From positions 6,894,501-6,958,500 of the forward strand of contig NC_053416.1 in the NCBI RefSeq assembly GCF_016859285.1: 64,000 bases of DNA, read 5' to 3'. Below, piece by piece: positions 1-12,542 of the stretch. The notes beneath the pieces are model-generated. The model had not been told where the DNA came from, did no database searches, and saw only the letters and a list, made by a program, of their open reading frames with translations. This DNA is from Xiphias gladius. Lineage: Eukaryota; Chordata; Actinopteri; Istiophoriformes; Xiphiidae. Both the position numbers and the translations under genes were made by a program. Positions within the stretch are counted from its first letter, which is position 1. The number at the start of each line of letters is the position of its first letter.

Positions 1-483
1 TGTAACATAAGGTTACCTGCTGTAACAGAGAAGACAAGAAAAGTTGGGGATTTGGAGTGTTTTATTAAGCACTTTCTGTGAAGTTAAAATACATAGCAGC
101 TGCTGAGCGACAAACTGTAGATTTCCCCAAATAAATATGATGCAAATAACATGGTTGACACTTCCTCGTTAGAGTTGTGCAACTCTGACCAAAACAGACA
201 ATCCTACTGCAACGACCTTACACGGTTAATTAGTAAGACCTGCCAGAGTTTGGTTTTTTTTTTGACCTATCAATGTGATGATGTCTATGGCCTAATCATA
301 CATCATTTAAGCAAATATGAAATCAAAAGGACTTGAAATAAAAAAGGAAATTGATAAAAGTAGCAGTACCTGTAAATGGTCCATAAGGACGACAAACATA
401 ATTTTGATAAAGAGCTCTAAAGAGAATATTAAAGCTATGGTACCTTTGCACATTTCCTGTTCCATAAACAGATTATTCCAGTT
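1..483 (-). other. tmem120a: 3' untranslated region of tmem120a
   Basis: This is the AT-rich stretch downstream of the tmem120a stop codon. No coding similarity is seen; the two small plus-strand ORFs here carry no recognisable motif. On the minus strand an AATAAA hexamer lies at 61-66, about 420 bases past the stop, so most of this stretch is probably 3' UTR. The true cleavage site cannot be placed without transcript data. Confidence 0.55.
61..66 (-). terminator. candidate polyadenylation signal of tmem120a
   Basis: The plus strand reads tttatt, which is AATAAA on the gene strand, about 420 bases downstream of the stop. It is a canonical hexamer in a plausible place. Hexamers are common in AT-rich DNA, so this is only a candidate. 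Confidence 0.35.
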
Positions 484-3400
484 TTATAAGGTCTTGGTCT
501 TGTCCTGGTTGTTCATGTATTTCTGATAAACCACTCCCAGCGTGGTGAAGAAGTTTCCCATGAAGAGCACCATGTAAGAGCAGCCGCACATCGCAACCTA
601 CACCGCAGGAGAATAAATAAAAATTTAGCTCGGTCAGAGGCTTTTTTTTGCGACTCAGAATTTTAAATACAGAAAGGACGGTGTCACAAAAAGCTACTAT
701 CTGTATCTGTTAACTTACATCAAAATATCTGTATTCATATCTGTAAACCAGAGACTGTTCAGCTTTTTCTATGTGTATAGATATATATAGATACATGTAT
801 ATAAGCTTAACTGCCTACAAAATATACAAAACAAATGTTTTTAACATTATTTACATTACATCAATACTATTTTAACCACTTTTCACCATTACTTACATTT
901 TGACAACATCTGAGTTCCTTTGTTTGCACTGAATAGACAATCACTGATTATGTTCACTGGGGAAAAAGCCTGAATGTGGTGATTATGAGCCGAGACCCTG
1001 AAGTGGGAGGGATCCCTTTTTTTATGATGTCTAAACAGATTTATGTGGCGGTGAAATCCTTCCACCATTGTCAGGAATGAGTTCAGTTGATTGCCGCAGT
1101 AAGTGTATGTATGTCTGTGTGTTTTATGATTTGACCGAGTTCATGAATCTAAAAAGAAGCGGTGTGACATTTCTGGCACATTGTGTCCACCAGCTGACAG
1201 GTCAGTTGGTGTAGGGGGTTCACATTACTAACATCTGTATTTCTTAAAAGCTTGAGCATATGATGACACATGAACATAAAATTTGTTAATCAATTAAATG
1301 TTGAATAGAATGACTCAATGCACATTAACAAACCTGCCACTCTTTACACTCCGGGAGCTGAAACATCCTGAAGAGTGTTATGCCGTTGTAAAGCTGCCAG
1401 AACTGTAAGAAGAGGAACGGTCCAGTCAGAAATGCTCTAAAAAGCAAACTTTGGCCAGATGTTTTCAGTTTTGTTTTTTTTTTTAACTGGAATTTCATCA
1501 TTTTTTAAACTGCAGTATAGGCAATGACAAATTTCCATATGCTTTTTTTTTTTTTTTTTTAAATAAAAATTTATGAGCCTTTGATTTAAGTAAGCAGTGA
1601 GCACTATCAAGACAGACGCTACTCACATGACCAAAGAACAAGAAAGGAAGGAGGAAGGTCAAGCCTCTCCACATCCAGGACTGGAAACCCTCTGAACACC
1701 AAGAGAGTTGAGAGGAGTTACTGAGCTGAGATGAACTTAATCTGTCATCATCATTAGAGGATACTACTCTTGTATTACTACATTGCAAACAAGAGGAATA
1801 CATAGACGTGACAGATAGTGAAACATAGAGCCGACATAAGATAAGAGGACAAGAGATGAACATGGCCCATAAGAGATATTGATATTTGAAAAAACCCCAA
1901 TAAAAACTCATATATTGATGATTTTTTTTGTTACATGCATAATGTACTGTCAACTTTTTTGATAAGGATCCCTCAAAAGGAACAAAATAATGGTGACCAA
2001 CATTACAGTTGAGAGTCCAAAGCCAGTCTAGCGGCTCTGTTAGGCTGCACTTAGGCACACAAATACTTTGAGCTAAAAACAAAATGCTTACGATAACAAA
2101 TCCAATATGTTGATGTTTAGCAGGTATAATGTCATGCCATGTTCTCCATCTTAGTTAAGTGTATTAGCATGCTAATGTTTGCCAATTAGCACTAAGCACA
2201 ATGTACAGCTGAGGCTGAGGAGAATGACAAGTTTTTCTTTTTATTTGTATTTATTTTTTTAGGTATTTAGTCATAAACCAATTTGCTGAACAAATTGAAA
2301 TTTTGTCTTGATGTTATTGTTCGGCCTCCCTTGTCCTCTACTCCATAACGTAGGCTGTTATGTGCTGATCATGTGAGCCCCTTCTCCCTGTATTTTTTCC
2401 AGAGTCGTTCAACTTTAAATATACACTAACAAACTGGCCACTGACAGCAGTTCAGTCGGCACTCACCAACAGTGAGGTCCATGTTATGTCTTTCTCCCAG
2501 TGCTCTGAGTCTGTACAAACAGCCACTCTGGTAGTAGTACTGGAGAAACTGGACAAAGCCTACTTTGCCAACAGAGCAGAGAACAGAACCAAAAAACAGG
2601 AAAGACAAGTGCATCCATCACTTAATTGTTGGCCAAGATGTCATTCATATAGTACACTGCGTGTCATTTGCCTCAGAGAAACAGACTTTGATATGTTGAA
2701 GGCTAATGACAGTTTTTCTCTCATTTTAAGGGGTTATAAGGCAAGAACACTGGTTATGCTGATGAGTACATAGTGTATATTTCGTAATGTACACAAAGTA
2801 TGCAGTGTGGAATTGGGGCACAGCTTGATTCTCTTACTTTGGTATAGACAGTATGTTAGGAATTGGTTCCTAAACATCTGGTAGAGAGCACCTTCAGGCC
2901 TGCGAACAAAGACAACATCCGGTTAGGATGGGGCACAAACAAGACGAGAGCAAAAGCATTTTGATGGCAAGGTTTATGATGCTTTGAATTTGACTGAATA
3001 AATATTTCTTTTTCTCCTTATTCCCAGGCCATCAAGTCTGACAGACAGAGAAAAAAAATAAAATGATTGGTGTTTTTAGTTAAAATAGTTAATAGTTAAA
3101 ATGTTTGAAATTGTAATTTAGATGAACCTCTGACCATATTTTAAGACTAATTCATACATAAATGCAGGAAATTCCAAATGCTTGCCACTGTATATATTTA
3201 TATTTTTTTCCTTTATGATGTAAAATGAGTTTTTGAATATTGTGATTAGTAGTTCTTTATCCCATTTTTAGGTTGCCTTAAGTACCTTTTTCTACCATTT
3301 AAAAATTATAGGCCCCCTTGTGTAATATGGGACTGATTTTTAAAACGATTTTATTATCTAATGTCCTTAGAGGGCGCTATTGTTGTAATGCGAACCAATG

Positions 3401-6400
3401 TTTTGCAGTACTGGAGAATTTATGATGTATGTTAACAACTGTAAAAGCATAGTATAGTGTTTGTTTTTGTATTTGAGGAGCTCATTGACCTTAATTTATA
3501 TGCATAGTGGAAGGTGTTGATGGTGACCTCTAAATAATGGCTTTTTTCGCAGATGAAAACCTATGGCCTTTATATGCATGGCGCTGTTTGGCTGTATGAA
3601 TTTTGCCTGGTGAAGGTCTGAGGGGCCGAAATGTTGTCTTAATAAAGTGAGCTCAAGTGATGGACAGTGTGAAGGACTCTTTCGTTTTCTTTTCAAGTCA
3701 AGAGTATTTGAACCCACTTGTCACTAAGACTATATTTTTTCCTTTTCTGATATTACGACCTGATGGGAAGGTTTCAACACCAACCAGTCAATATATTACT
3801 TTCGTATTTTGTACAGTTGTGAAAGTGTAAAACTCTTCCTCTGAAGAAAAACGGTTAACACCACTCACCATGTGAGCATGACTCCAGAAAGGAAGGTTGA
3901 CACATAGTGATGGAAAACCCACCAACCCTTGATCCTGAAACAACATTGATTACTGACAATGAAGGGCACAGGACTGCATGTAGCACTGCTAGATGGGACA
4001 CTGATAGGCAAGGTTATGATGTTATGCTAGGTGTAGATACAAGCTAGGTCTGTACGACATCAAACAGAAAAGTTGATGAACACTATAAGAATGTTTATAG
4101 GCAGTGTGCCTCACATACATTGATCTCAAAGATGTAAAGGAAGTTATGACGAGGAATCTACTTAATTACAGGGTCACAGGCTCGGGGTCAAAAGTGCCTC
4201 CCTACATTATGAGGTCTTGAGGAGGCCTTTACGTGAGCAGTTTATCTATTATCATTATAATAAAAACAGTGGAGACGGTAAATTCGTCGCAGACCTTGAG
4301 CCGTTGGTGATGAGGATACTCTCCCGGATAGTGAGTGTGCAGTAGTACCACACCAACAGGAAGTTGAAGAGGGCGTCAAGGGCTCTGCAACAAAGAGACA
4401 AAGAGGACACATGATGAAATAAACCACAACCAGATTCCTGCATATAATGGAAATAATTCGACAAACTCATTCATTCTCCCACAGTCAGTTCACACCAGCC
4501 ATGCAGCGTAGGCAGTAGTCCTCTGTAAGTCTCTACACTGGATCTGATCAACCACATATTGTTCATGATAACTAGATAATCAAATTAAAGGGTTCATTCT
4601 CAAAATGTTTTGTAATATGTTATGTTATGTTGTAATGCTATGCATATGAAAACATTGGGCGGTATATTGATAGTGGAATTTTTTTACCCGACATTATCCT
4701 GTAACACACCGTGATAAACTTGGGAATTCATTGTGCACTCCCACTCCCCGTGGTAGTGCACAACTACGGCCACAATTATCACTCAGGCGAGTTCTGCAAA
4801 GATAAAACAAGGTGTTGGGAAAGCTTACCTGTAGCTGAACAAAAAGCGACACGTGAAGGAGAACACGAAGAGGATGACCGTGAGGATCAGTTTAAATTTT
4901 TCATATTCATCTTTGTAGGCAAATCTGTTCGGTGAAGCAAAGGGAAATTACATTAATGTGATGGCGACATATCTGAACTTTGAAGGAAATTTCTGGGTCG
5001 TAGGAAAATGAACAGCAGCGTGACTCACTTTGACTGTTTGTTGAGGAGTGTTACATTGACGTTTCCTAAAACAAGCGTGAGGTATAACCTACACAGGAAG
5101 AGATGTCGGTCATTCACAACGGTAACATCTTTAACATTATAATAATCTCTTCTCTTTAAAATGTGAAAAGCTTCACGTAAAATTCATCAGCTCATGTATC
5201 GGAGCTGTTACACGGCAACAAACTGAAGTTACACAATATAACGTATAATGCACAATCACTATGCCTGTACAAGTACTCGGAACAGTTTGACATTTTACAT
5301 GTTTGCTGCACTTTGGAAAAAAAATACTGACAATTTATTACGAAACTGCCTACACACAATAAATCATATGACAGAATCGAACCCGTTCTTCTTTGGCAGA
5401 AAAGCTTCCATCTCAGAGAAAGCACTTGTTCTGTCTTTGATGGAGTCCTCGATTTCAGCGATGGCATCCAAATCCTCTGGACCTAACTTGGGTGTTGGGT
5501 GGTTTTGTTTGCATCTAATCGGGGAAGAAACGTTGTGACATATTTTTTGACACAGCACAGACTTTTATACACAATCATCCACAAGGTTCGTGGATTTATT
5601 TATTTATTTTTAATTTTACGCCCCATTCTGCAGTCCCCAGCAATGCGGCCCCTCTCACTGCCCTGAAGTAAAAAGAAGGACACAATCCCTCACTGGCTTC
5701 CCACCCATGAGTGAGGAATGGGTTCCTGTTTAGCAAAATACTCAGACTCATTAAGCTCTGACTCTAACGAATCTTTTATCTAACCTTTTATCTTTCCTCC
5801 CCTTTTTTTTAATTAACAAAGAACAATGGAAAACATACAGTTAGATTAGATCAGCCGTAGGTCATTAACTCCATAAAAGCTAAAATGAAAAGTTTGGCTG
5901 TTCTCTTCGGTTAATGTGCTCTCTGTAGCCGGTGTCCTTATTCAACATAGGTTTGTTTGTGATTGAAAAGACACGTCACTTTGTAACAAGACTGTAAGGC
6001 CACGAATAGATTGATCAACCGATCACCTCACTTCAATTTTAAGATTCTCCCAGACAAACAGTAACGAAAAACATCAACATTTTAATCTGATTGGCTCAAT
6101 ACTTCTGAATTCGGATCGTCAGTGTTTGGAGTGTCTTAAGTATTTTGTGAAGTGCAGGATAGTGTCTTTAAATTTTAAAGTATTTTACAGAATTTAAAAA
6201 AAAAAATCTAATTCAACATTTCATGTATTATTCTGCTCATATCATTTTCATGTTGTAAGTACAGGTTGTGCCTCTAAAAACTACCGTGTTTCTGACTTCT
6301 TAGTCAATAAAAGGTCAAAGACGTCTTTGAGTTGTAGTTAGTTTAGCCTTTTGTTACTTGATAATGTTAAAGTGAACCTAATATGATTTTTTTAAGGGAA

Positions 6401-9400
6401 TCAAAAGGATTTGAATTTGATACACGGATTCAATATTGAATCTGAATTTGATAAAATTCTACCAAACCCCTCCCTCCCCATGAACACTGCCAGCTGGGCT
6501 CAGGGTCTTTGCAGTGAGTAAGATGATTGAATGTTAGGCCCTATCCAAAATGTGGGCCGATGTTTTTTGGCATCAGCTGAAGACGTTTATTACTGCAAGT
6601 TTTACACGAAGACCCGTACAAAGAGCCTTGAAGCAATCTACTGAGCACATCCAGGGTACACGCCATGAATCCCCGATCAATACGTACTGTTCCAGCGACG
6701 CGGTGAGCTCTTTCAGTTTCTTCCTCTGACGTGTGATTGCACCAGAGCAGCTGTCTTGCAGCTTGGTCACTTCCTCAAGTTTCTGTTTGTATAGACGATG
6801 GGTGTCCTAGAGGTAGAAAACAAAAAAAAAAGAACAAAAGAAAAAAAGAGAAGCTTCTGGAGGAAGATATAAAGTTGTGTTGTGCAGTGCCAAAGTTTTA
6901 ATTTTTACTTATTAACAAATCTGCAAGGTAGAGAGGTAAAGTAGAAAAGATGCCAGTGAATCTTCCACGATAATGCTCAATGGGTGCAGGCATCCTCTGA
7001 TGTCAGTGCGATTTTATTTTTAAAGGGCTGTCGTGTAAATAATCCAAGATTTATTGTTAATGGCCTAAAATGTGCAAAAATACCAGATTGGTTCTTTAAA
7101 AGTAAATTGACCTTGTTTTTTTTTTTTTTTAATTGTTTGTCTTTTGTCATTACTTTATTGCTTATTGAAATTATTACTTTAATTTTAATGATATTTTTAA
7201 TGATAATAACCTTCCTCTTGCTCCCCCACAACTGGGTCACTGAATGTTAATTATTTGTCTATATACTGTGGATGAGGTGTGACGGTTTTGGTATATTTAG
7301 ACAGAGGCTTAGTATTTTCCACCAACCATTTGACCTGCAATGATTTTGGCTGAGAGCGCTGCACAGTTAGCTGTGTTTAATCCTGATCATGTGTTTGACA
7401 TCCACAATAAGTGATGCTTTGAGTTTAGAGTGCACTGATGCATTAAACCAAGCACTTTATATTCATAATCAAACTGCTAGACAAGTCACTTGCGTTCCAG
7501 CACCAATAGTGGAATGTAACTGAGTACATTTACTCGGGTACCATGCTTTTGAGTTACTTGTAGTTGAGTATTTTTGCCAATACTGACCTGTTATCTCGGT
7601 CAATATCGGCACAGAAGTGTTTGAAGCAAAAATCGAAGTATCAAAAGTAAAAGTTCTCCTTCAGCCTGTAACTACTATATTATTATACGGTATATTAAAT
7701 CTTTAGATTCTTAATAATGATGCATTAAGATGTAGCCTTTTATTGTTGCAGCTGAGGTGGAGCTTATTTAACTAATATATACTATATACTCTCAGGCAGT
7801 TTAATCCAGTGGTTCCCATCCTAACTGTCGGGCCCCCTCCAAAGGCTCACTAGATAAATATGAGGGGTTGTGAGATGATTAAAGTGCAGGAAAGGAGAAA
7901 AAAAACAAACCTTTCTGTAATCTTTGCTTTTTTTGTGTAAAATATTGGATAATTTCACATCTTTGAGCCTCAAACAGTTATCTAAATGAAACCATCTGAG
8001 AAGTTTAAAGGGTAAACGTCTCTTAGGTGGGACAGCTAAAAACTCAAAGACATCTGAAATATAAGCGGCGCGCCACCTAGATACTGCTTTTTTTGTAAGA
8101 GGGCAAAAGGCAAAAAGATTAGGAACAACTGGTTTTATATAGCGTATTGTTCTGTATTATTATTACTATTATTATTATTATAATAGTGGAGTGAAAAGTA
8201 CAATATTTCCCTCTGAAATGTAGTAGAGTACAGCGTAGCATAAAATGGAAATACTCCAGTAAAATCAAAGTATATAAAAATTGTACCTAAGTACAGTACC
8301 TGAGCAAACATACACAGTTACAGGTATACTGTACAACATAATAACAATATTTTTAAAAGGTACTTATAATTAAGTATTTTTACATTTCAGCAATGCTAGT
8401 TTAGAATCTGAATACTTCTTCTGTCACTGTCCAGCACTTCCCTTGTTGGATGAATAAAGAGTCTGACGGACTATTTCTTGTGTCTAAAATAATGTAAGAG
8501 TCTCTCCTCTAGTAAGTATTATTCAAAATTATACGGTTTTTAGATGCTCGTGCTGTACAATGTTTCTCAACAGATGACTTTTTGAAATGTCAGACCAGTT
8601 TGTTTTAGTGTTCTTGATCCGTTCTTCTACTGCGTTCACAGACATTACTGAGGCAAGTGAACCTTCAGCAGCGTCAGAACTCTTTTAGGGATTTAGACTG
8701 GGTTATTATTTAGCATGACTCCTGGATTACAACCGGTCAGTCAGTTTGAGAGTGGTAGCGGCTTCTAATACTGTGTTTCCAGTTTTAATACTGGGGCCAC
8801 CCCTTTGTGTACATATAGTGGTTGTGCCTTTGAGTTTCTCAAGTTTTATTGCACTGCTTCTGTGTTGCAACAGGGCTGAACAGGATTTCAGCCAGGTCTC
8901 ATTCGGGTGTCTTTTATTGTGAAATACGCTAACAGTAAACCCCCCCCCCTCGGTGTAGGAGCCGGAGTAAGATGGCCTCCCACCTTTGTCTTATGCCCCG
9001 GGGATGATGGAAAACCTCAAAACTGTGATAAAAAAAAAAATAATGTTCTCTCTGTCGAGAGGGTTTTGAGAAAAGAGGGCTCAGACTTTTCCTGAATGCA
9101 GCACAAACGCTCCATGACTGATAACCCTCGCGGGCCGGCATAGACGCGTGGGTTCACCCACTGATGCGGTAGTTTGGACAGGTGGGACAGGGGTTGCAGT
9201 AGGACGAGAAGGGGGGGGGCGGGCCCCCACTGAGGGCGCTTCTGCCGCGGGGCCGGGGCTCTTGGCGAACCCTGTCACCACGGTGGCGCCCTCGGAGCTA
9301 GACCTCAGCCGTCTCCACAATGACAGCACGCCAAAAGTTCCGCGGGTGATCCGGTTCCGTACCTGTGTGAGCAGCGCGGACCCCCGGTTTAAGCTGTGAA

Positions 9401-9732
9401 GTGCGTGCGCGAAAACAACCGACCCGGGGAGGGGTCGTGCGGTGCTTCCCCAGGGTGACAGCGGTCCACATTGTAGTCTACCGTACCGTTGGCTTTGTTT
9501 ATTGTTTTGACTCTTGGCCGTCACAGCACAGTTACCTTTAGCTGCGGAGGGCGGATCCCACTGCCGCCTGTGTGCCTACTCACTCCCACTGTTAGCTTAC
9601 CCGGGCAGGGCGCACTTCCACGGGCAAACCCTCGGCTACACATGTTTGACTTACCTGGATTTGTTGGTAGCCCTTCTCTAAATCCTCCCATTCGCGCAGA
9701 CATTCGCCGAAACCCGTTGGACTGCACAACAT
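484..9732 (-). CDS. tmem120a: transmembrane protein 120A (TACAN), 12 coding exons, 347 aa
   Basis: Coding exons in gene order: 9655-9732, 6688-6806, 5383-5514, 5029-5088, 4829-4924, 4295-4384, 3869-3934, 2838-2899, 2467-2559, 1627-1691, 1334-1402, 484-597. They sum to 1044 nt with every phase closing. The start is the ATG at 9730-9732 ([20 protein letters not shown]). Residues 10-110 form the N-terminal coiled coil ([17 protein letters not shown] at 27-43, then [10 protein letters not shown]). Six membrane helices follow ([84 protein letters not shown]). GWWVFHHY at 195-202 is the ELOVL-like segment reported to contact coenzyme A. Family role: dimeric ER/nuclear-envelope protein linked to adipocyte differentiation and lipid metabolism; the claimed ion-channel (TACAN) role is disputed. 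[18 protein letters not shown] and FGHFWQL favour paralogue A over B. Length matches human (343 aa). The donors after exons 3 (gttcga) and 6 (gtctgc) are weak but phase-correct. Very high confidence. Confidence 0.96.
2025..2330 (+). repeat. interspersed fish repeat (gctagcggctctg family)
   Basis: This lies inside a tmem120a intron. It begins with a tagcggctctgttaggctgcac motif and continues through ctttgagctaaa, tgttgatgtttagcaggta, tagcatgctaatgtttgc and gtcataaacca. A shorter related copy is at 40800-40910. The motif order matches a family I know to be abundant in percomorph genomes. I cannot name its class with certainty; it has no ORF and is probably a non-autonomous DNA element. Confidence 0.6.
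3361..3700 (+). repeat. possible retroelement 3' tail
   Basis: This intronic stretch contains gtgaaggtctgaggggccgaaatgttgtc followed by an aataaa and agtgagctc. That arrangement is typical of the 3' part of dispersed fish retroelements, where a 'gaaacgt/gaaatgtt' core precedes a polyadenylation-like tail. There is no intact ORF. The class and limits are uncertain. Confidence 0.3.
7806..8135 (+). mobile_element. hAT-like MITE with terminal inverted repeats
   Basis: The element opens with ccagtggttcccatccta and closes with attaggaacaactgg. The ends are inverted copies of each other with some mismatches. In between are gggccccctccaaaggctcac, gtgagatgattaa, and a cctcaaacagttatctaaatgaaaccatctgagaag segment. 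A second, 3'-truncated copy at 15108-15360 keeps the same motif order. No transposase is encoded. It lies in tmem120a intron 1. Confidence 0.65.
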
Positions 9733-9960
9733 TTTCTACTCTGCCACCGGGACACCTCCGGGAGTTGGGCAACATTCGAGCTCCGCCGTGCAACAGTTGC
9801 GCCGCTGTCCCGTCAAGGCGCCACCAGCGAACGAGCACAACTTCCTGTCCGAGCCTTCAGAATAAAAGGCTCAGCGGGTATTTACGGTGACTGCAGTTCT
9901 GGGGCCGGACGTCAAAGGATTTCACGTAAGAAGTGTCCAAAGTACCAAGCCAAGAGAAAA
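9100..9960 (-). promoter_or_regulatory. CpG-rich 5' region of tmem120a
   Basis: This is one of the GC- and CpG-rich blocks of the window; it surrounds coding exon 1 (9655-9732) and runs about 500 bases into intron 1. In vertebrates such islands mark promoters of widely expressed genes, which fits tmem120a. No TATA box is evident just upstream of the ATG. The long open frames in this block, on both strands, are explained by its low stop-codon density and show no protein similarity I recognise. Confidence 0.6.
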
Positions 9961-10025
9961 AAAGTTATAAAGATTGGGCCTACATTTGCTTGAATCCTTA
10001 AAAAAACATTAAAACATTAAACATT

Positions 10026-10032
10026 AAAAAAA

Positions 10033-10129
<97 letters not shown>

Positions 10130-10141
10130 ATAATATATATA
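10026..10141. repeat. poly-A run followed by (TA)n and (TG) microsatellite
   Basis: About 25 A residues (10026-10050) run directly into about 35 TA units, then a short TG run and more TA. This is a simple-sequence array upstream of tmem120a. The plus-strand poly-A at its edge may be the remnant of an inserted retroposon tail. Confidence 0.95.
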
Positions 10142-12520
10142 TAAAAAAATTCTGCTGCAAGACATTTTGCTACAGTCAAGGCACATCAGATAATTCATAT
10201 AATAAGGAGAATTTAGTACCAGACTGTCAAGTGGAGACAGACAGTGACTGGAAATCAAATAAATGCAAAATTTATTGCGCCTCTGAAAAATACCAAAAAA
10301 AAAAAAAAAAAAAGAGAGAAAAAAAGTGGTGTAACATCCTTTCAAATGTTCAAAAACATATCACAGACTAAACTACTCAATTCTTAATTATACCGCTTTA
10401 CCGAATGTATTCTTATTCTTGTTCTTATTCTTATTCTTATTCAATTCAGACATTGAAAAGTATAAACGTGTAGGGAAGCCCACAGAAAGTCACACCTTTC
10501 AGTCTTATTAATCTTGGTTAAATATTTCATGAATTGCTGATTTTTTTCCGTTTCCTCTTAACAATAAATCAGAGTGAGGTATTCAAAGCAATCTGTGATG
10601 AATCAATTCCAGACAAGCCCTGTGACTTTATGATTGATTATCCAATCAGATCTTACAAGTCCGTGTTCATTATCTTAACTCAGCTAATTGATTTTTATTT
10701 TTGATACGTTGCCATAACGTTATTCTTATGTTTTGTTACATATTTGACTGAGATTAAACACCATTTGACCGTATGTGTAATTTGTAACTGTTGTGAAATG
10801 GGAAGAAAAAGAAGCTTGAGGTTCTTTTTTTTTTCAGTGCTGCAGTTAAGCATGCAGCATCTTGACCAGGCCCCACAGATAATTTTACCCTACTTAGGTT
10901 TTTTAAAGAAATCTGTGCGGTTATTTATGATTGTTTACATATCATTGTGAAATTACAAATAAGAGAAATGAATATACAACATTTCAAAGTTTACAACTTT
11001 TGACTTTACTATTTAAAAGGCCACGTAGAAGTTCCGGTTTTGTCATAGCTAACGACGGCGCACTTTACGAAACTGCGGGCGTCCTGCTCGTCGGACGTGC
11101 CCGTTTGGAACCGCTCGGTCCAATCAGGCGTCCCGTCGGTCAACGCGTCGCACCTGCGGACAAACTGCTGCCCTGGGTTCAGCCTGCTAGGCAACACCAC
11201 TTTTCGCAGACCCGGCCCCGTTCGTCGGGTTTAACCCCAAACTATGCCCCTGACCGTAGCCACCTGTAACGGAAACAACCGTTTGAATGACATATGTTGC
11301 TCGGTCGGCTCCTGCAAGGAAGGCGCACATGTCCCCCCTTCAAGGGCCTTTTCAGGGCTACAAATTACTCATGGTTTGGCATGTGGCCTATATTTTTAGA
11401 GCTGATGTTATGTAACTGTAGACGGGGGGGATGTAATCTTCAATATTGTCAGCACCTCTGGCAGAACCATGTATGGACTCAGGCACAGCTAATGATATTT
11501 AGGGCTCTGTGAGACTTGCAGGTTTCTCCTAATTAATCTTGTTTGTGAATAAAAAAAACCCCAGAAGTACAACGATCCTCCTTACATTTGGTACCTAGGT
11601 CCATATGCAGTTCATCCTTGAAGATTTTTTAGAGGCATTTTAGCGGAAAGGGGAAAGAAATTATATCACAAGAACATCCATGGTCTTAACATCCGTGTTC
11701 TGTGAATAGAGAGGTAAAAGGGGAGAACAGCCCACATAGCTTAATCATACCGCCGAATTAAAATAATCAAAATAATTACCAGGTCCCTCATGAAAATTAA
11801 ATATTAGCCATGTTTGATGCGCCTACATCTGTATGTTACATTACTTCATTGCAACTTTTCCTTCTCGGCTGACAATAGAAACCCCTCATAGCTGTGCACT
11901 TGAGAGAGAGGGGTGCGTTTGTTTTCTACTCTACTCAAAAATAAAGTCCCATTTCTCGCCTTGTCTTCATTAAAAAAAATCTTTCAGTGAAGCAGAAGAC
12001 ATGATGATAAATCCCTGTGAGTGTTGGTGTAAATGATTTCCCCTCTTCTATATTGTATTAACACTATTACACTGCAATAACTTTTGTTAATGAGTGAAAC
12101 TAAAATCTGCATTTTTACATATATACTATAATGTGTGGCTCTCCCCCTTTATACTCTTTAATTACACAGTATGAACAAGGTTGTTAACATACTTAGAGTC
12201 TAATTTATTTCTCCTTTCCTATAAAATGCCAAGTTTTTACCACCTTGTTTCCCATATTATATAGTCAGTACCTATTTTATTGGTACCTAATTCATACAGC
12301 AAAATTACGCTGTAAATCGCGGGCTGCATTATAAAGTATTTCCAGAAAAAATGTAAAATTCTAACTGATTGTAACAAGGCTCCATGTGTTAATCTTGAAC
12401 TTCACTCAGCTTTGAAGAGCTGCAGCCTAAACCTTCTCTTTGTGGAAAACAACAGCAGAGATGTCCCCGTTAAAATGATAACAATAATAATAATGATAAT
12501 AATGCAACTGAAATCAGTTG
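10142..12520. other. intergenic spacer between styxl1 and tmem120a
   Basis: This is mostly AT-rich single-copy-looking DNA. It holds a (ttctta)n simple repeat around 10410-10441, a poly-A run at 10296-10313 and the CpG-rich patch at 11030-11330, listed separately. No exon with protein similarity was found on either strand. Confidence 0.6.
11030..11330. promoter_or_regulatory. orphan CpG-rich patch with X-box-like motif
   Basis: About 300 bases of CpG-dense DNA in an AT-rich spacer, not adjacent to the first exon of any gene found here. It contains gcctgctaggcaac, resembling half of an RFX X-box, and ccaatca (CCAAT box) at 11128-11134. A short plus-strand ORF starts at the ATG at 11246 and runs about 50 codons, but I do not recognise it and see no good splice donor. 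It could be an unannotated promoter, an enhancer or an inserted CpG-rich repeat. Confidence 0.35.
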
Positions 12521-12522
12521 TC

Positions 12523-12528
12523 TTTATT
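12523..12528 (-). terminator. candidate polyadenylation signal of styxl1
   Basis: The plus strand reads tttatt (AATAAA on the gene strand) 15 bases beyond the styxl1 stop codon, implying a very short 3' UTR if used. No better signal lies nearer. Confidence 0.45.
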
Positions 12529-12542
12529 GAGCATGAACTTTG

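Noticed and set aside
6977-7250. Pair of overlapping sense and antisense ORFs (87 and 88 codons)
   Set aside because: Lys/Ile-rich and Phe/Leu-rich translations of an AT-rich intron with a poly-T run; no evidence of coding.
9081-9890. Long ORFs on both strands in the CpG-rich block (147, 133 and 105 codons)
   Set aside because: High GC removes stop codons by chance. The real exon (9655-9732) uses its own frame with a proper donor, and none of the long frames resembles a known protein.
9998-10345. 115-codon minus ORF
   Set aside because: Its translation is mostly Ile-Tyr and Phe repeats from the TA and poly-A microsatellite.
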